DNA of 64,000 nucleotides from Streptococcus oralis. GTDB lineage: Bacteria > Bacillota > Bacilli > Lactobacillales > Streptococcaceae. Where the stretch lies: NCBI RefSeq assembly GCF_016127915.1, contig NZ_CP066059.1:248001-312000 (forward strand), given 5' to 3'. Each line of letters opens with the position of its first letter. The first letter of the stretch is position 1. The translations under genes were made by a program, and so were the position numbers. This document shows positions 1 through 8,031 of the stretch, piece after piece. The notes beneath the pieces are model-generated. The model had not been told where the DNA came from, did not search any database, and saw nothing but the letters and a program-made list of their open reading frames with translations.

Positions 1-251
1 TTTGATAGCTTATCAATAATCTCATAGGTCACTGTGATAAAATCAAGCGGAACATCTTTGAGCAGAGCCATAAAGTTTTCTCTTGACTCCTCGGTCTTCA
101 TCCGAAAGATTTTCTCAACCTGATTTTCAGCAATTAAGTCCCCTTTCTTCTTTCCAAATGTAATCCCCTTACCAATTACAATCACTTCTTCTCCTTTGTC
201 ATTTCTGACAAGTGAGACGTTGTGATTCATTGGGTTTAGAATTCGATACAT
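1..251 (-). CDS. lacT: LacT, BglG-family transcription antiterminator (N-terminal fragment)
   Basis: Only the first 83 or so codons are present; the gene runs off the left edge. The translation starts MYRILNPMNHN and carries the GKGITFGKKKGD stretch typical of the CAT RNA-binding domain of BglG/LicT/LacT proteins. The two PRD regulatory domains must lie outside. A GGAGG at 257-261 sits 5 nt before the ATG. Family knowledge: such proteins bind a ribonucleic antiterminator (RAT) hairpin in their own leader and prevent termination, with activity set by PTS phosphorylation. A RAT-like element and terminator directly upstream (289-373) and lacABCD next to it support LacT; lacFEG is expected beyond the window but not seen. 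Confidence 0.88.
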   Translation of the reverse strand, partial: MYRILNPMNHNVSLVRNDKGEEVIVIGKGITFGKKKGDLIAENQVEKIFRMKTEESRENFMALLKDVPLDFITVTYEIIDKLS

Positions 252-288
252 GGCAACCTCCTTTTATCTCTTAAAGGTATATGAGTAT

Positions 289-344
289 AAAAAATGACCA
301 CAAATGAACTAGAAAATCAGCCGATTTCTAATTCACCTGTGATC
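289..344 (-). terminator. Leader terminator of lacT controlled by antitermination
   Basis: On the minus strand GATCACAGGTGAATTAGAAA pairs with TTTCTAGTTCATTTGTGGTC around a short loop, giving a stem of about 20 bp with G-U pairs, followed by ATTTTTT. It lies between the lacT promoter and the lacT start codon and overlaps the end of the RAT-like element, the usual arrangement for BglG-type control. Confidence 0.8.
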
Positions 345-373
345 ATGCCTAATATTACTTAGTAACACTCACC
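340..373 (-). promoter_or_regulatory. RAT-like antiterminator RNA element
   Basis: The minus-strand stretch GGTGAGTGTTACT, then AAGTAATATTAGGCATGATC, resembles the family RAT pattern (GGNTTGTTACT, loop, GGCA...). Its 3' end overlaps the 5' arm of the terminator at 289-344, so the two folds are mutually exclusive. Binding by LacT is inferred from family behaviour. Confidence 0.7.
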
Positions 374-393
374 TTGTATTAACTTGTGATTTA

Positions 394-430
394 AGTATAG
401 CACAAGTAAGTTTTTTTGTAAACCTTTACA
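394..430 (-). promoter_or_regulatory. lacT promoter with overlapping cre-like site
   Basis: Minus strand: -35 TTTACA (417-422), 17-nt spacer, -10 TATACT (394-399). The -35 lies inside TGTAAACCTTTACA (417-430), a near-perfect match to the CcpA cre pattern TGWAANCGNTNWCA, differing at one central position. This suggests catabolite repression by direct promoter occlusion; CcpA binding is an inference. Confidence 0.72.
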
Positions 431-485
431 TTCAACTTTTTTTAAATTTTTTTAGATCAATGTTCCTAAGATTAGGGGGGAAAAC

Positions 486-1466
486 TTATACACGTTCAGT
501 CCATGAAGTCGCTGTGGTTTGGAGAACTTTGTTCAGTTCATCAATGTTCTCAAATCCAGTTGTGCGAAGCCATTCACGAGCTGCTGCCTCACCGTCTTTG
601 ATGTAGGCTTCAACTGATCCAGCCCAAGTTGCACGTCCACAAAGAACTCCATTGAAGTTTGCACCTGATTCGTGGGCAAAGACAAGGGTTTCTTGGAAGA
701 GTTTGGCTGATACACCCGCACTCAAGTAGATGTAAGGAAGGTTAGTCGCTTCATCTTGTGCTTTAAAGAAGGCTGCAGCTTCTTCGCGTGTATACACGAT
801 TTCACCATCGCCAAATCCTTCAACGTATTTGACGTTGACTGGAACTTCCACTTTCAAGACGTCGATGTTGAAGCGTGAGTCTGAGAAGACCTTCATGGCA
901 CCGATAACCTTGTGTGGTTTCACTTTGGCGTATTCTGCAGAACCTGCGTCAGCGATTTTTTCATCGTAAGCGAGGATTTCAAGGAAAAACGGAATGTCTT
1001 CCGCCACACACTCAGAACCGATGCGTTCGATGTAAGCTTGTTTTTGTTGGTTGAGTTCGTCAGAGCTGTCTACATCATAGTAAAGCAAGAATTTGACAGC
1101 ATCTGCACCTTGTTCTTTGATGCGTTTGGCAGACCAAACATCCAAACAGTCAGGCAAGCGTTTGGTGCTTGTTGTGTCGTAGCCAGTTTTCTCATAAGCT
1201 AGGAGAAGACCAGCATTTGGATCAAGCGCTTTTGTAGCCGGAAGTCCATACTCTGGGTCTAGAAGCATAGAGGATGCGTATTTAGTCAATTCATCCGCTA
1301 CCAAGACTTTAAGTTCTTCCATTTGAGCCACTGTTGGTTCCTCTGTTTGGTATTGAGCCATGAGGCGTTTTAAAGCACCACGTTGGTCAAAGGCAAGAGC
1401 TGAGATAATGCCATTTTCATCTGAAAGTTTTTCTAAGCGTGCACGTTTTTGTTCTGTTAAAGCCAT
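486..1466 (-). CDS. lacD: Tagatose 1,6-bisphosphate aldolase
   Basis: LacD splits tagatose 1,6-bisphosphate into dihydroxyacetone phosphate and glyceraldehyde 3-phosphate, the last step of the tagatose-6-phosphate route for galactose. The 326-residue length is standard for class I streptococcal LacD. Lys205 in DVLKVEVPV is the expected Schiff-base lysine, and Glu163 in FLEILAYD is the conserved acid. The start codon follows lacC after a single base, so the two are translationally coupled. No clear terminator follows it; transcription could run on toward the lacT leader, whose terminator would then stop it unless LacT is active. Confidence 0.97.
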   Translation of the reverse strand: MALTEQKRARLEKLSDENGIISALAFDQRGALKRLMAQYQTEEPTVAQMEELKVLVADELTKYASSMLLDPEYGLPATKALDPNAGLLLAYEKTGYDTTSTKRLPDCLDVWSAKRIKEQGADAVKFLLYYDVDSSDELNQQKQAYIERIGSECVAEDIPFFLEILAYDEKIADAGSAEYAKVKPHKVIGAMKVFSDSRFNIDVLKVEVPVNVKYVEGFGDGEIVYTREEAAAFFKAQDEATNLPYIYLSAGVSAKLFQETLVFAHESGANFNGVLCGRATWAGSVEAYIKDGEAAAREWLRTTGFENIDELNKVLQTTATSWTERV

Positions 1467-1467
1467 T

Positions 1468-2397
1468 TTATACCTCTTTTACTATTAATTGATCATATAA
1501 AGCTTGATAGTTGGCCATATTGACATGACCTGTCATCTTTTCTTGAGCGTTAAGCATACCAAGGACATTGGCCTTGATGAGGAGTTCTGCATCCGATTCC
1601 TTATGAAGAAGTCCTGATGAAATTCCTGCCACAGTAGAATCTCCAGACCCGACAGGATTGACTACCTGAATTCTTGGAATATCTACTTTATAGAAAGTGT
1701 CACCATGTTTTGCAAAAGCGCCATTTGCACCAAGTGAAACAATTATCCACTCAATCCCTGCAAATAGAGGCTCTTGTAGAACTTCTTTTAATTCATCCAA
1801 ATCCTCAGAAACTTCTTTTCCAAGAAGCTGAGACAATTCTTCGTTATTTGGTTTGATTACTGTTGGTTTGTGGGGTGATTCAAGAACTGCCTGAAGGGCA
1901 GCACCTGAGCAGTCTAGAACAACTGGTTTGCCTGCGCGATTAGCAAGTTCTACTAAGCTTGCATAGTAGTCAACTGGAAGACCTGCTGGAAGACTACCTG
2001 AGATGGCTACTACTTCTACAGTGTCAAGAAGATTTTCGAAATGAGCCAAGAAATCTTGCCCTTCTTGTTCAAGAACTTCGGGACCTTTTTCAAGGATTTC
2101 TGTTTGGTTTTCACCGTGTAGAATAGCGATACAGTTACGAGTCTCTCCTTGAATGGAGAAGAAACGTTTCGTTACGTTATTGTCGATATGTTCTACTAAA
2201 AACTCACCAAGTTTACCACCGACCAAACCAGTAGCAACAACAGAATCACCAAATTCTGAAAGAACTCGTGTAACATTGAGCCCTTTACCACCAGCTGTCT
2301 TGGTCACGTCCACCACACGGTTGACAGTGTCAATTTTCAATTCATCCAAAGGATAAGAAATATCAATGGATGGATTCATTGTGACTGTTAAAATCAT
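1468..2397 (-). CDS. lacC: Tagatose-6-phosphate kinase
   Basis: PfkB/ribokinase-fold kinase that phosphorylates tagatose 6-phosphate with ATP. The 309-residue protein starts [12 protein letters not shown], has the N-terminal [11 protein letters not shown] glycine motif and the C-terminal [14 protein letters not shown] motif containing the catalytic aspartate and anion hole, in the order typical for LacC and 1-phosphofructokinase. Position between lacB and lacD decides for LacC over FruK. It begins 10 nt after lacB and ends one base before lacD. Confidence 0.96.
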   Translation of the reverse strand: MILTVTMNPSIDISYPLDELKIDTVNRVVDVTKTAGGKGLNVTRVLSEFGDSVVATGLVGGKLGEFLVEHIDNNVTKRFFSIQGETRNCIAILHGENQTEILEKGPEVLEQEGQDFLAHFENLLDTVEVVAISGSLPAGLPVDYYASLVELANRAGKPVVLDCSGAALQAVLESPHKPTVIKPNNEELSQLLGKEVSEDLDELKEVLQEPLFAGIEWIIVSLGANGAFAKHGDTFYKVDIPRIQVVNPVGSGDSTVAGISSGLLHKESDAELLIKANVLGMLNAQEKMTGHVNMANYQALYDQLIVKEV

Positions 2398-2407
2398 GCG
2401 TCACCTC

Positions 2408-2923
2408 TTAGTCGTGGTATTCACCGCGATCCCATTTTTCAAGGAATTCTGTAAAGAAGTTTGCATCTGCTTGATGAGCATTGTGAGTTTCAACGTGCTC
2501 AATTTTCGCAATCAATTTTTTGTTTTCTTCTGATGGTTTGTATTCAGCTTTGATGAAAGCTTCAATGATATCGCACATGAGCAATTCACCAGTGATTTTA
2601 CCACCAAAACCAATAACGTTGGCATTCAATTGTTCTTTTGCATAAAGAGCTGTTGTCATATCACGAACCAAGGCAGAACGAACTCCTGGAACTTTATTTA
2701 CAGCGTTGTTGATACCAACACCAGTACCACAGATACATACCCCAAGATCAGCTTGACCGCTTGTAACGGCTTCACCAACTTTTTTACCAAAGATTGGGTA
2801 GTGAGTACGTGTGTGGTCATATGTACCAAAGTCGATGACTTCATATCCTTTTGATTTCAAAAATTCTGAAACCGCCATTTTTTCATCTGTTACGATGTGG
2901 TCACATCCAATTGCAATTCTCAT
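2408..2923 (-). CDS. lacB: Galactose-6-phosphate isomerase subunit LacB
   Basis: Member of the RpiB/LacAB fold, 171 residues as usual. With LacA it forms the hetero-oligomer that converts galactose 6-phosphate to tagatose 6-phosphate in the cytoplasm. It starts [15 protein letters not shown] and contains [19 protein letters not shown], with the cysteine-containing active-site loop present in LacB. A GGAG-type ribosome-binding site precedes the ATG. It is separated from lacA by a BOX-like repeat rather than the few bases usual inside this operon. Confidence 0.96.
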   Translation of the reverse strand: MRIAIGCDHIVTDEKMAVSEFLKSKGYEVIDFGTYDHTRTHYPIFGKKVGEAVTSGQADLGVCICGTGVGINNAVNKVPGVRSALVRDMTTALYAKEQLNANVIGFGGKITGELLMCDIIEAFIKAEYKPSEENKKLIAKIEHVETHNAHQADANFFTEFLEKWDRGEYHD

Positions 2924-2970
2924 TAGTTATTCCCTCCGATTAATTATATAAATCTAATATCATTTATCCT

Positions 2971-3074
2971 TACTCAAGAAAAATCAAGATTAGCTTAGGA
3001 AGCGAGCTGCAAGCATAACTGAAGTTAGCTAAAGTGAGCTGACGACAGATTATCTTGATTTTTGAAGAGTATTA
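2971..3074 (-). repeat. BOX-like repeat (A-C type, no boxB) between lacA and lacB
   Basis: On the minus strand the element opens TAATACTCTTCAAAAATC and closes ...TTGAGTA. These are the ends of streptococcal BOX elements, and it includes a boxA-like GTCAGCTCACTT and a boxC-like GCAGCTCGCTTCCTAAGC. The boxB segment is missing and the inside is diverged from the pneumococcal consensus. Its ends pair (AATCAAGAT / ATCTTGATT), so the transcript should form a long hairpin inside the lac operon. The TAA that ends lacA is the first three bases of the repeat. Confidence 0.72.
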
Positions 3075-3497
3075 GCACATTTTGTTCAACATGTCGACCC
3101 TGATTTGGTGACGACCACCGTCATATTTGCCGTTAACAAATCCTTTAGCAATATTTTTAGCCAATTCATCACCAACAAGTTGTGCACCCATAGTGATCAT
3201 ACGTGAGTTGTTGTGTCCACGAGTCATATAAGCTGAACGTTCATCTGAAACTTCTGCAGCAACCATTCCTTTAATTTTAGTTGCGACCATAAATGGACCA
3301 GCACCATAAGCATCAATCACGATACCAAGATTTTGTTCTTCTTTGTTTACTTCTGCAGCAACAGCAAGAGTCACATCAACAAAGTCTTGACCTTCAGCTG
3401 TAACATCCACAACGTGGAAGTTTTCTTTTTCCAAGAAGTCTTTCACAACTTCTTTCAATCTCAAACCTGCAGCATCTGCACCGATAACAATAGACAT
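3072..3497 (-). CDS. lacA: Galactose-6-phosphate isomerase subunit LacA
   Basis: Partner of LacB, 141 residues, RpiB-like fold. It starts [16 protein letters not shown] and has the [15 protein letters not shown] and [14 protein letters not shown] segments seen in LacA. It is the first gene of lacABCD, with AAAGGAG 8 nt or so before the ATG. The stop codon lies at the edge of a BOX-like element. The 229-nt untranslated leader upstream is long for this operon type. Confidence 0.96.
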   Translation of the reverse strand: MSIVIGADAAGLRLKEVVKDFLEKENFHVVDVTAEGQDFVDVTLAVAAEVNKEEQNLGIVIDAYGAGPFMVATKIKGMVAAEVSDERSAYMTRGHNNSRMITMGAQLVGDELAKNIAKGFVNGKYDGGRHQIRVDMLNKMC

Positions 3498-3725
3498 ATT
3501 GTATACTCCTTTTTATTTTTCTAGGCTAGTAAAGACTTTTATAGTTAGCAGTTTACCTACAAAAGATTTTCTAGCAGTTTATTGACAAATTTGATTGAAT
3601 GAGATGAATATCACCTTATCCAAGTCCAGGAAATCAAGTTCCTAGAAACAAACTTTCTCCTCGAAAGAGAATATAACAAGTGATTATTTGTTTGTTGCAA
3701 ACATCATTTGTTGCTTACAAAACAT
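3498..3725 (-). promoter_or_regulatory. Long leader of the lacABCD transcript
   Basis: The lacA promoter lies about 230 nt before the start codon. The leader holds a 10-bp direct repeat TAGCAGTTTA (3546-3555 and 3572-3581, plus-strand reading), an inverted repeat around TTCCTAGAAAC/AGGAACTTGATTTCCT, and the short palindrome CTTTCTCCTCGAAAGAG near 3653-3668. None matches a riboswitch or RAT I know. A role in regulation is possible but unproven. Confidence 0.4.
3689..3703. promoter_or_regulatory. Inverted repeat, candidate LacR-type operator
   Basis: TGTTTG-TTG-CAAACA is a perfect inverted repeat about 23 bp downstream of the lacA -10. DeoR-family LacR repressors recognise TGTTTN-type half-sites, and more TTTGTT-rich sequence surrounds the promoter (3764-3775). 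No lacR gene is in the window, so the assignment is an inference. Confidence 0.45.
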
Positions 3726-3754
3726 AATATACTCCTATTTTTATAAAAAGTCAA
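3726..3754 (-). promoter_or_regulatory. lacABCD promoter
   Basis: Minus strand: -35 TTGACT (3749-3754), 17-nt spacer, -10 TATATT (3726-3731). It starts only about 33 bp after the lacX stop codon, so lacABCD can be transcribed separately from the upstream PTS genes. Confidence 0.72.
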
Positions 3755-3786
3755 CAGTAAATGTTTGTTTTTTTGTGGTTTTTTAA

Positions 3787-4683
3787 CTAAAATATTTCAA
3801 TATCAAAGCCAATCTGATCTACTTGACCAGGTTCTAGGAGACGAACATTCTTCTTATCTTCTAAATGATCTCCTTCTTCAAGAGATGTTGACAAGCCAGA
3901 CCATGGTTCAAAGGCAATGAAAGGTCCCTTATTCAAAGTTGACCAGATGATGAGATTTGAAAACTCTTGGAAATGTACTTTTAATCCCTTCTCATGTTTA
4001 TGAGAACGAAGGGCAATTGTTCTGGATTGCAACTCATCCAAAGTCACTGCATCTGTGCTAAACAAATCATAGCTAAGGTCTAATTCTTTTTGCCCATCCA
4101 ACCATGGACTTCTATCTTGGAAGTCTAACATTCCTGTTTCTGGGAAAGGACGGGGAACAGAGCAAGTCTCTTCTTTCTCAAACTCTAAATAGTAATCTTC
4201 ATAAGTTTCGCCATCTAGCAGAGGACAATTAAATCCTGGATGTCCTCCTATAAAGAATGGCATTACTTTATTAGTTTCTCTATTGAAAACTTTGTATTGA
4301 GTACGGACAGTCTTGCCATTCACTAGATAAGTGATTTCAAGGCGGAAATGATAAGGGTAGTTCTGATAAGTATTCTCATCATCTTCAATAGCAAAGGTTA
4401 CGCTGTTTTCTGTTTGTTCAACTAATTCAAATTCTTTTTTACGGACCAAACCATGACGAGGAATCTTTCCTTTCGTCTCCGTTCCATCTGCGTGACTGTA
4501 GAAGGCTGTATCTTCTCTTAAAGAGCCACAGATTGGGAAAAGTACTGGAGCTTGTCCACTCCAGTAAGTGGCATCTCCTTGCCACAGATACTCAATGCCT
4601 TCTCGATCCTTGATCGACGACAAGGCGCCACCTAAGGTTTTAAACTGGACCGTTAACTGGTCTGATTTGATTTCAATTACCAT
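3787..4683 (-). CDS. lacX: LacX-type aldose 1-epimerase family protein
   Basis: A 298-residue galactose-mutarotase-fold protein. Motifs include GGALSSIKD near the N terminus, FPICGSLRED, IPRHGLVRKKEFE, FFIGGHPGFNCPL and FEPWSG, matching the LacX/YeaD-like branch of the GalM superfamily. The ATG at 4683 was chosen because a GGAG lies 8 nt before it; an in-frame TTG at 4695 overlaps that ribosome-binding site. LacX accompanies lac genes in lactic bacteria and is thought to act on sugar or sugar-phosphate anomers; its exact substrate is not settled. It sits between the galactose PTS and lacABCD. Confidence 0.85.
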   Translation of the reverse strand: MVIEIKSDQLTVQFKTLGGALSSIKDREGIEYLWQGDATYWSGQAPVLFPICGSLREDTAFYSHADGTETKGKIPRHGLVRKKEFELVEQTENSVTFAIEDDENTYQNYPYHFRLEITYLVNGKTVRTQYKVFNRETNKVMPFFIGGHPGFNCPLLDGETYEDYYLEFEKEETCSVPRPFPETGMLDFQDRSPWLDGQKELDLSYDLFSTDAVTLDELQSRTIALRSHKHEKGLKVHFQEFSNLIIWSTLNKGPFIAFEPWSGLSTSLEEGDHLEDKKNVRLLEPGQVDQIGFDIEIF

Positions 4684-4709
4684 AATATTCTCCAACTATT
4701 TTTAGATCT

Positions 4710-4765
4710 TTATATAAAAAACTAGGTTGCCACTCCCAATGTAGGAAATTAACAACCTAGTTTTC
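4710..4765 (-). terminator. Terminator between gatC and lacX
   Basis: Minus strand AAAACTAGGTTG pairs perfectly with CAACCTAGTTTT around a 24-nt loop and is followed by TTATATA. It should end most gatABC transcripts before lacX. Confidence 0.72.
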
Positions 4766-4790
4766 ACAATTTACATTTTATAGGAGCGAA

Positions 4791-6266
4791 TTATTTAGCA
4801 TTTGCTGCGTATTCTTCGTTACGTTTGATCATTTGTTTTCTATACCAAGCAAAGATACCTACATAGAATACAAGGAAGACTGCTGCACCAAGGATTGCTT
4901 TGATATCACCTGTTGTAGCATTACCGATTGCCCAACCAAATAGTTTTTCAATTGGTCCTTCAAGAGTTGAGTGAGTAATCAATTGAGATTGGTTCACACC
5001 TTCTGGGAAGGCACCTACACCTTTAGCAAGTTCTGTTGCGAATGGTGCGATAAGAGTACCAGAAAGAAGGAAGAGAGGCAACAAGAGTGTTCCGAAGATA
5101 ATCATACGGAGCAATTTACCACGTGTAACAACCAAGAGAGCTGGAGTCACACCCATGGCGATGATACCTGCAAGTGGCAAGATACCATTTCCTACGTTTG
5201 AAAGAAGCACAGCTTCTACTAGCATGATTGGTGCAAGTACGTTGGCACAAGCCCAGATTTCAGCACGACCAGCGATGAAAGGCCAGTCAAGACCGATGTT
5301 GAATTTACGTCCTTGAAGACGTTTAGTAGCAACGTTTGTAATACCTTGTGAAAGTGGTTCTACAGCTGCGATGAACCAAGATCCGATAAGTGAGAAGAGC
5401 TCCAAGCAGACACCGGCAGTCAAACCAAGGCTCAACCAACCTTTAATAACAAGTTCCCAAGATGCTGCTTCTTCTACTCCAGCAACTGGATGTGGAGTTC
5501 CCATCAAACCGATAACAATACCAAGGATGAATCCGATGAAGAATTTAGATCCCCAGAAACCGATTTTTTTGTTCAATTTTGCAGCGTCAAAGTCATATTT
5601 ATCAAGACCAGGCAATATTTTATCAAAGATCTTATCCAAGACCATGATAACTGGGTTCATCATGTAGTTCATGTGAGTTGAAGTCATTGGTGATGAACTT
5701 GGTGCGTTAAGAAGATCGTCGAATGTTGGTTTCATCAGGTCAGAGTTGATGATTTTCAAAATACCAACAAGGACAACTGCTGCAGTTGCGATAAAGAGTG
5801 AAACCCCTTGGCTTACACCGTTGTTGTCTGCATACCATTTGATCAAAAGACCAGTGATTGACAAGTGCCAGATATCGAAGATATCGACGTCAAGTGTATC
5901 TGTTTTCTTCATTGCAAGCATCACAACGTTGACAATCAACATTACAAGCAAGAAGTAAAGTGTCCAAGCAGATCCCCAAGTGATCGTAGCAAGCGGTGCC
6001 CAACCAACATCAGTGATGTTCAATTGGATACCAGTGTTTTCAACGAACTTCGCAAGGGATGCTGAGAAAGCTCCGTTGAGCATACCGATGATAGCACCGA
6101 TACCTGTAAGGGCGATGGCAAGTTTGATACCGCCTTCAAGCGCTTTGGAGAATTTCACTCCAAAAAGTAGGGCCAAAACTGTCAAAATGATCAGCATGAT
6201 GATAGGGCCACCCATAGCCAAGATAGGTTTGAAGATATCGTTGGCCAGATTGATAATGACATCCAT
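4791..6266 (-). CDS. gatC: PTS galactitol/galactose-type EIIC permease
   Basis: A 491-residue polytopic membrane protein of the EIIC-GAT family. It starts MDVIINLANDIFKPILAMGG and has about ten hydrophobic segments and the GIVIGLMGTPHPVAGVEE loop. It forms the sugar channel of the system whose IIB and IIA are encoded just upstream. In oral streptococci a PTS of this family beside lacABCD imports galactose as galactose 6-phosphate, the substrate of LacAB; substrate assignment here rests on that context. A hairpin terminator follows it. Confidence 0.9.
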   Translation of the reverse strand: MDVIINLANDIFKPILAMGGPIIMLIILTVLALLFGVKFSKALEGGIKLAIALTGIGAIIGMLNGAFSASLAKFVENTGIQLNITDVGWAPLATITWGSAWTLYFLLVMLIVNVVMLAMKKTDTLDVDIFDIWHLSITGLLIKWYADNNGVSQGVSLFIATAAVVLVGILKIINSDLMKPTFDDLLNAPSSSPMTSTHMNYMMNPVIMVLDKIFDKILPGLDKYDFDAAKLNKKIGFWGSKFFIGFILGIVIGLMGTPHPVAGVEEAASWELVIKGWLSLGLTAGVCLELFSLIGSWFIAAVEPLSQGITNVATKRLQGRKFNIGLDWPFIAGRAEIWACANVLAPIMLVEAVLLSNVGNGILPLAGIIAMGVTPALLVVTRGKLLRMIIFGTLLLPLFLLSGTLIAPFATELAKGVGAFPEGVNQSQLITHSTLEGPIEKLFGWAIGNATTGDIKAILGAAVFLVFYVGIFAWYRKQMIKRNEEYAANAK

Positions 6267-6321
6267 AATAGTTCCTCCCGTTTTTCTAAGTTATATGAAT
6301 GTTAACAAGATAAAGAATAAA

Positions 6322-6627
6322 TTAGCTTAGTCCATGTTCTTTGATAGCTGCTTCAATATTGTCAAATACTGGAGCACTCATCGCTGGAATACGGAACAAG
6401 ATTGGTCCAGCTTCAATTACTGGAATACCTGGTTCAAAACCAAGGTCAGTTGCAGCGATTGGTGTGAAGATATCGTAGCCCTTGATAAGGTCTTCATTTA
6501 CATCTTTCACCATGACTGCATCACAGTGAACATCATAACCACGGTTTGAAAGTTCTTCTTCTAGAGCACTTTTAATTTGGTGACTTGAGTTAACACCTGC
6601 ACCGCAGGCAGCAAGAATTTTAATCAT
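6322..6627 (-). CDS. gatB: PTS galactitol/galactose-type EIIB
   Basis: A 101-residue EIIB of the lactose/galactitol superfamily. The N terminus MIKILAACGAGVNSSHQIK carries the phosphorylatable Cys8 in the CGAG P-loop. The start is the ATG at 6627, preceded by GGAGG (6636-6640); longer in-frame starts run back over gatA and lack a ribosome-binding site. It accepts phosphate from GatA and passes it to the sugar carried by GatC. Confidence 0.92.
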   Translation of the reverse strand: MIKILAACGAGVNSSHQIKSALEEELSNRGYDVHCDAVMVKDVNEDLIKGYDIFTPIAATDLGFEPGIPVIEAGPILFRIPAMSAPVFDNIEAAIKEHGLS

Positions 6628-6664
6628 TTGGATTTCCTCCGATTTTATATTTAAATTGACAAGA

Positions 6665-7141
6665 TTAAGCTGTTGCTTCAGCAATGTAAGCATAAAGTTT
6701 TTCTGGTTCGGAAATTTTTGATAAATCTTCCAGATGTCCATTTCCTGTGAAAAAGTCCATCAACTGAGCCAGAATATTTGTTTGACTTGAACTTGAGTTG
6801 TTAATGATAAAGAAGAGTAGGGATACTTCTACTTCCTTATCAGGAGCTATCATATTGTGAAAAGTTACTGGTTTTTCTAATCGAACAACCACCACTTTCT
6901 CAGCTAGATTATGAACAATATCTGTATGAGGAATCGCTACATTTGGCAAGTCCTTTCCTAGAAATTCCATATCTAAACCAGTTGGAAATGACTTTTCACG
7001 CGTGATCAAGGCTTCACGATAGGTTGGAGTGACAATTTCTCGTTCTTCCAACAAGCTTGCTACCTGATCAAAGAGTTGTTCTTGATTATCCGCCTCTAAG
7101 CAAAACACCAGGTTTTTGTCAAAGAAATGATCTAATCCCAT
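6665..7141 (-). CDS. gatA: PTS EIIA component (fructose/mannitol-type fold)
   Basis: A 158-residue EIIA of the PTS_EIIA_2 family. His72 in NVAIPHTDI is the expected phosphorylation site, receiving phosphate from HPr. It is the first gene of the gatABC cluster, with its own promoter at 7179-7207. Gene order A-B-C matches other galactitol/galactose PTS clusters. Confidence 0.92.
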   Translation of the reverse strand: MGLDHFFDKNLVFCLEADNQEQLFDQVASLLEEREIVTPTYREALITREKSFPTGLDMEFLGKDLPNVAIPHTDIVHNLAEKVVVVRLEKPVTFHNMIAPDKEVEVSLLFFIINNSSSSQTNILAQLMDFFTGNGHLEDLSKISEPEKLYAYIAEATA

Positions 7142-7178
7142 AACATTTTCCCTTCTTTCAATTATCTTTTATGCTATA

Positions 7179-7207
7179 AGTATAACACTATATGAAATCG
7201 TTGTCAA
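7179..7207 (-). promoter_or_regulatory. gatABC promoter
   Basis: Minus strand: consensus -35 TTGACA (7202-7207), 17-nt spacer, -10 TATACT (7179-7184). Directly upstream (7208-7255) is a T-rich stretch with repeated TTTTGTTT-like half-sites, which resemble DeoR-type LacR operator half-sites. Confidence 0.78.
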
Positions 7208-7298
7208 TAATTTTTGTTTTATTTTGTTCATTTTTTTGTAATTTTTGTTTCATTTAAAGAATACAATCAATATCAAACATTCTTGTTATAAAATCCAC

Positions 7299-7324
7299 AA
7301 AAAAAGAAGGCCCAAGCCTTCTTC
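7299..7324 (-). terminator. Terminator of the lic1 operon
   Basis: Minus strand AGAAGG-CTTGGG-CCTTCT hairpin followed by TTTTTTT, 6 bp past the licC stop codon. Confidence 0.88.
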
Positions 7325-7330
7325 TCTTCC

Positions 7331-8020
7331 TTACTTAATAGTAGATAAAATCTCTTCTAACTTATGGTAGTCTTTTACACTATCAATTTCATAAATGCTA
7401 TTTCCTTCTAATTCTTCGACATAGACATCCAATTCTTTGATATTATCCTTAACCATGTTGTCCCAGTAGAGATCAACAAATTCACCACTTTCGTAAGCTT
7501 TGTCAATAAAGCCAACAATCTTCTCAGCAGTTGGTGCATCCCAGAATGAAACTCCGCTCAGAATGCGACCAGCCTTGCTGTCAACAATAATGTCTTGAAC
7601 CTTGTAATCATCACCGTAAACCAAGAACCACTCGTTCGTACAGTCTTCACGATAAACGCTAAAATAGGTAGAACGTTTAAGATCGTTTCGAAACATATTT
7701 TTGAAAAGATAGTTATCTGCATCGATGACGTAGCTATTTGCCAAATCTTCTTTTACTAGATAAAGTGAGTAAAAGTTATTGTAATCAGCATACTTGTCGT
7801 TAAAGACTAAACGAACACCATATTTTTCTTTTAGGTAGTCAAATTGTTCCTTGAGGTAACCGACAACGATGATAATCTCATCAATTCCTCTCTCTTTCAA
7901 AAACTCGATTTGGTATTCTACCAAGGGTTTTTGATTAACCTTAACCAAAGCTTTTGGGGTATTTTCAGTCATAGGGCGCAGACGAGTTCCTAAGCCCGCT
8001 GCTAAAATAATCGCTTTCAC
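7331..8020 (-). CDS. licC: CTP:phosphocholine cytidylyltransferase
   Basis: LicC makes CDP-choline from phosphocholine and CTP, the activated donor for decorating teichoic acids. The 229-residue sugar-nucleotidyltransferase fold begins MKAIILAAGLGTRLRPMT, followed by the PKALVKV motif of the family, and has the YVIDADNYLF metal-binding region. It is the last gene of tarI-tarJ-licA-licB-licC, 11 nt after licB, followed by a strong terminator. Confidence 0.95.
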   Translation of the reverse strand: MKAIILAAGLGTRLRPMTENTPKALVKVNQKPLVEYQIEFLKERGIDEIIIVVGYLKEQFDYLKEKYGVRLVFNDKYADYNNFYSLYLVKEDLANSYVIDADNYLFKNMFRNDLKRSTYFSVYREDCTNEWFLVYGDDYKVQDIIVDSKAGRILSGVSFWDAPTAEKIVGFIDKAYESGEFVDLYWDNMVKDNIKELDVYVEELEGNSIYEIDSVKDYHKLEEILSTIK

Positions 8021-8031
8021 ACGAATCTCCT

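Noticed and set aside
421-485. Possible terminator directly behind lacD
   Set aside because: CCTAA-TC-TTAGG would need a two-base loop and the T-run is displaced, so it is not a credible hairpin terminator.
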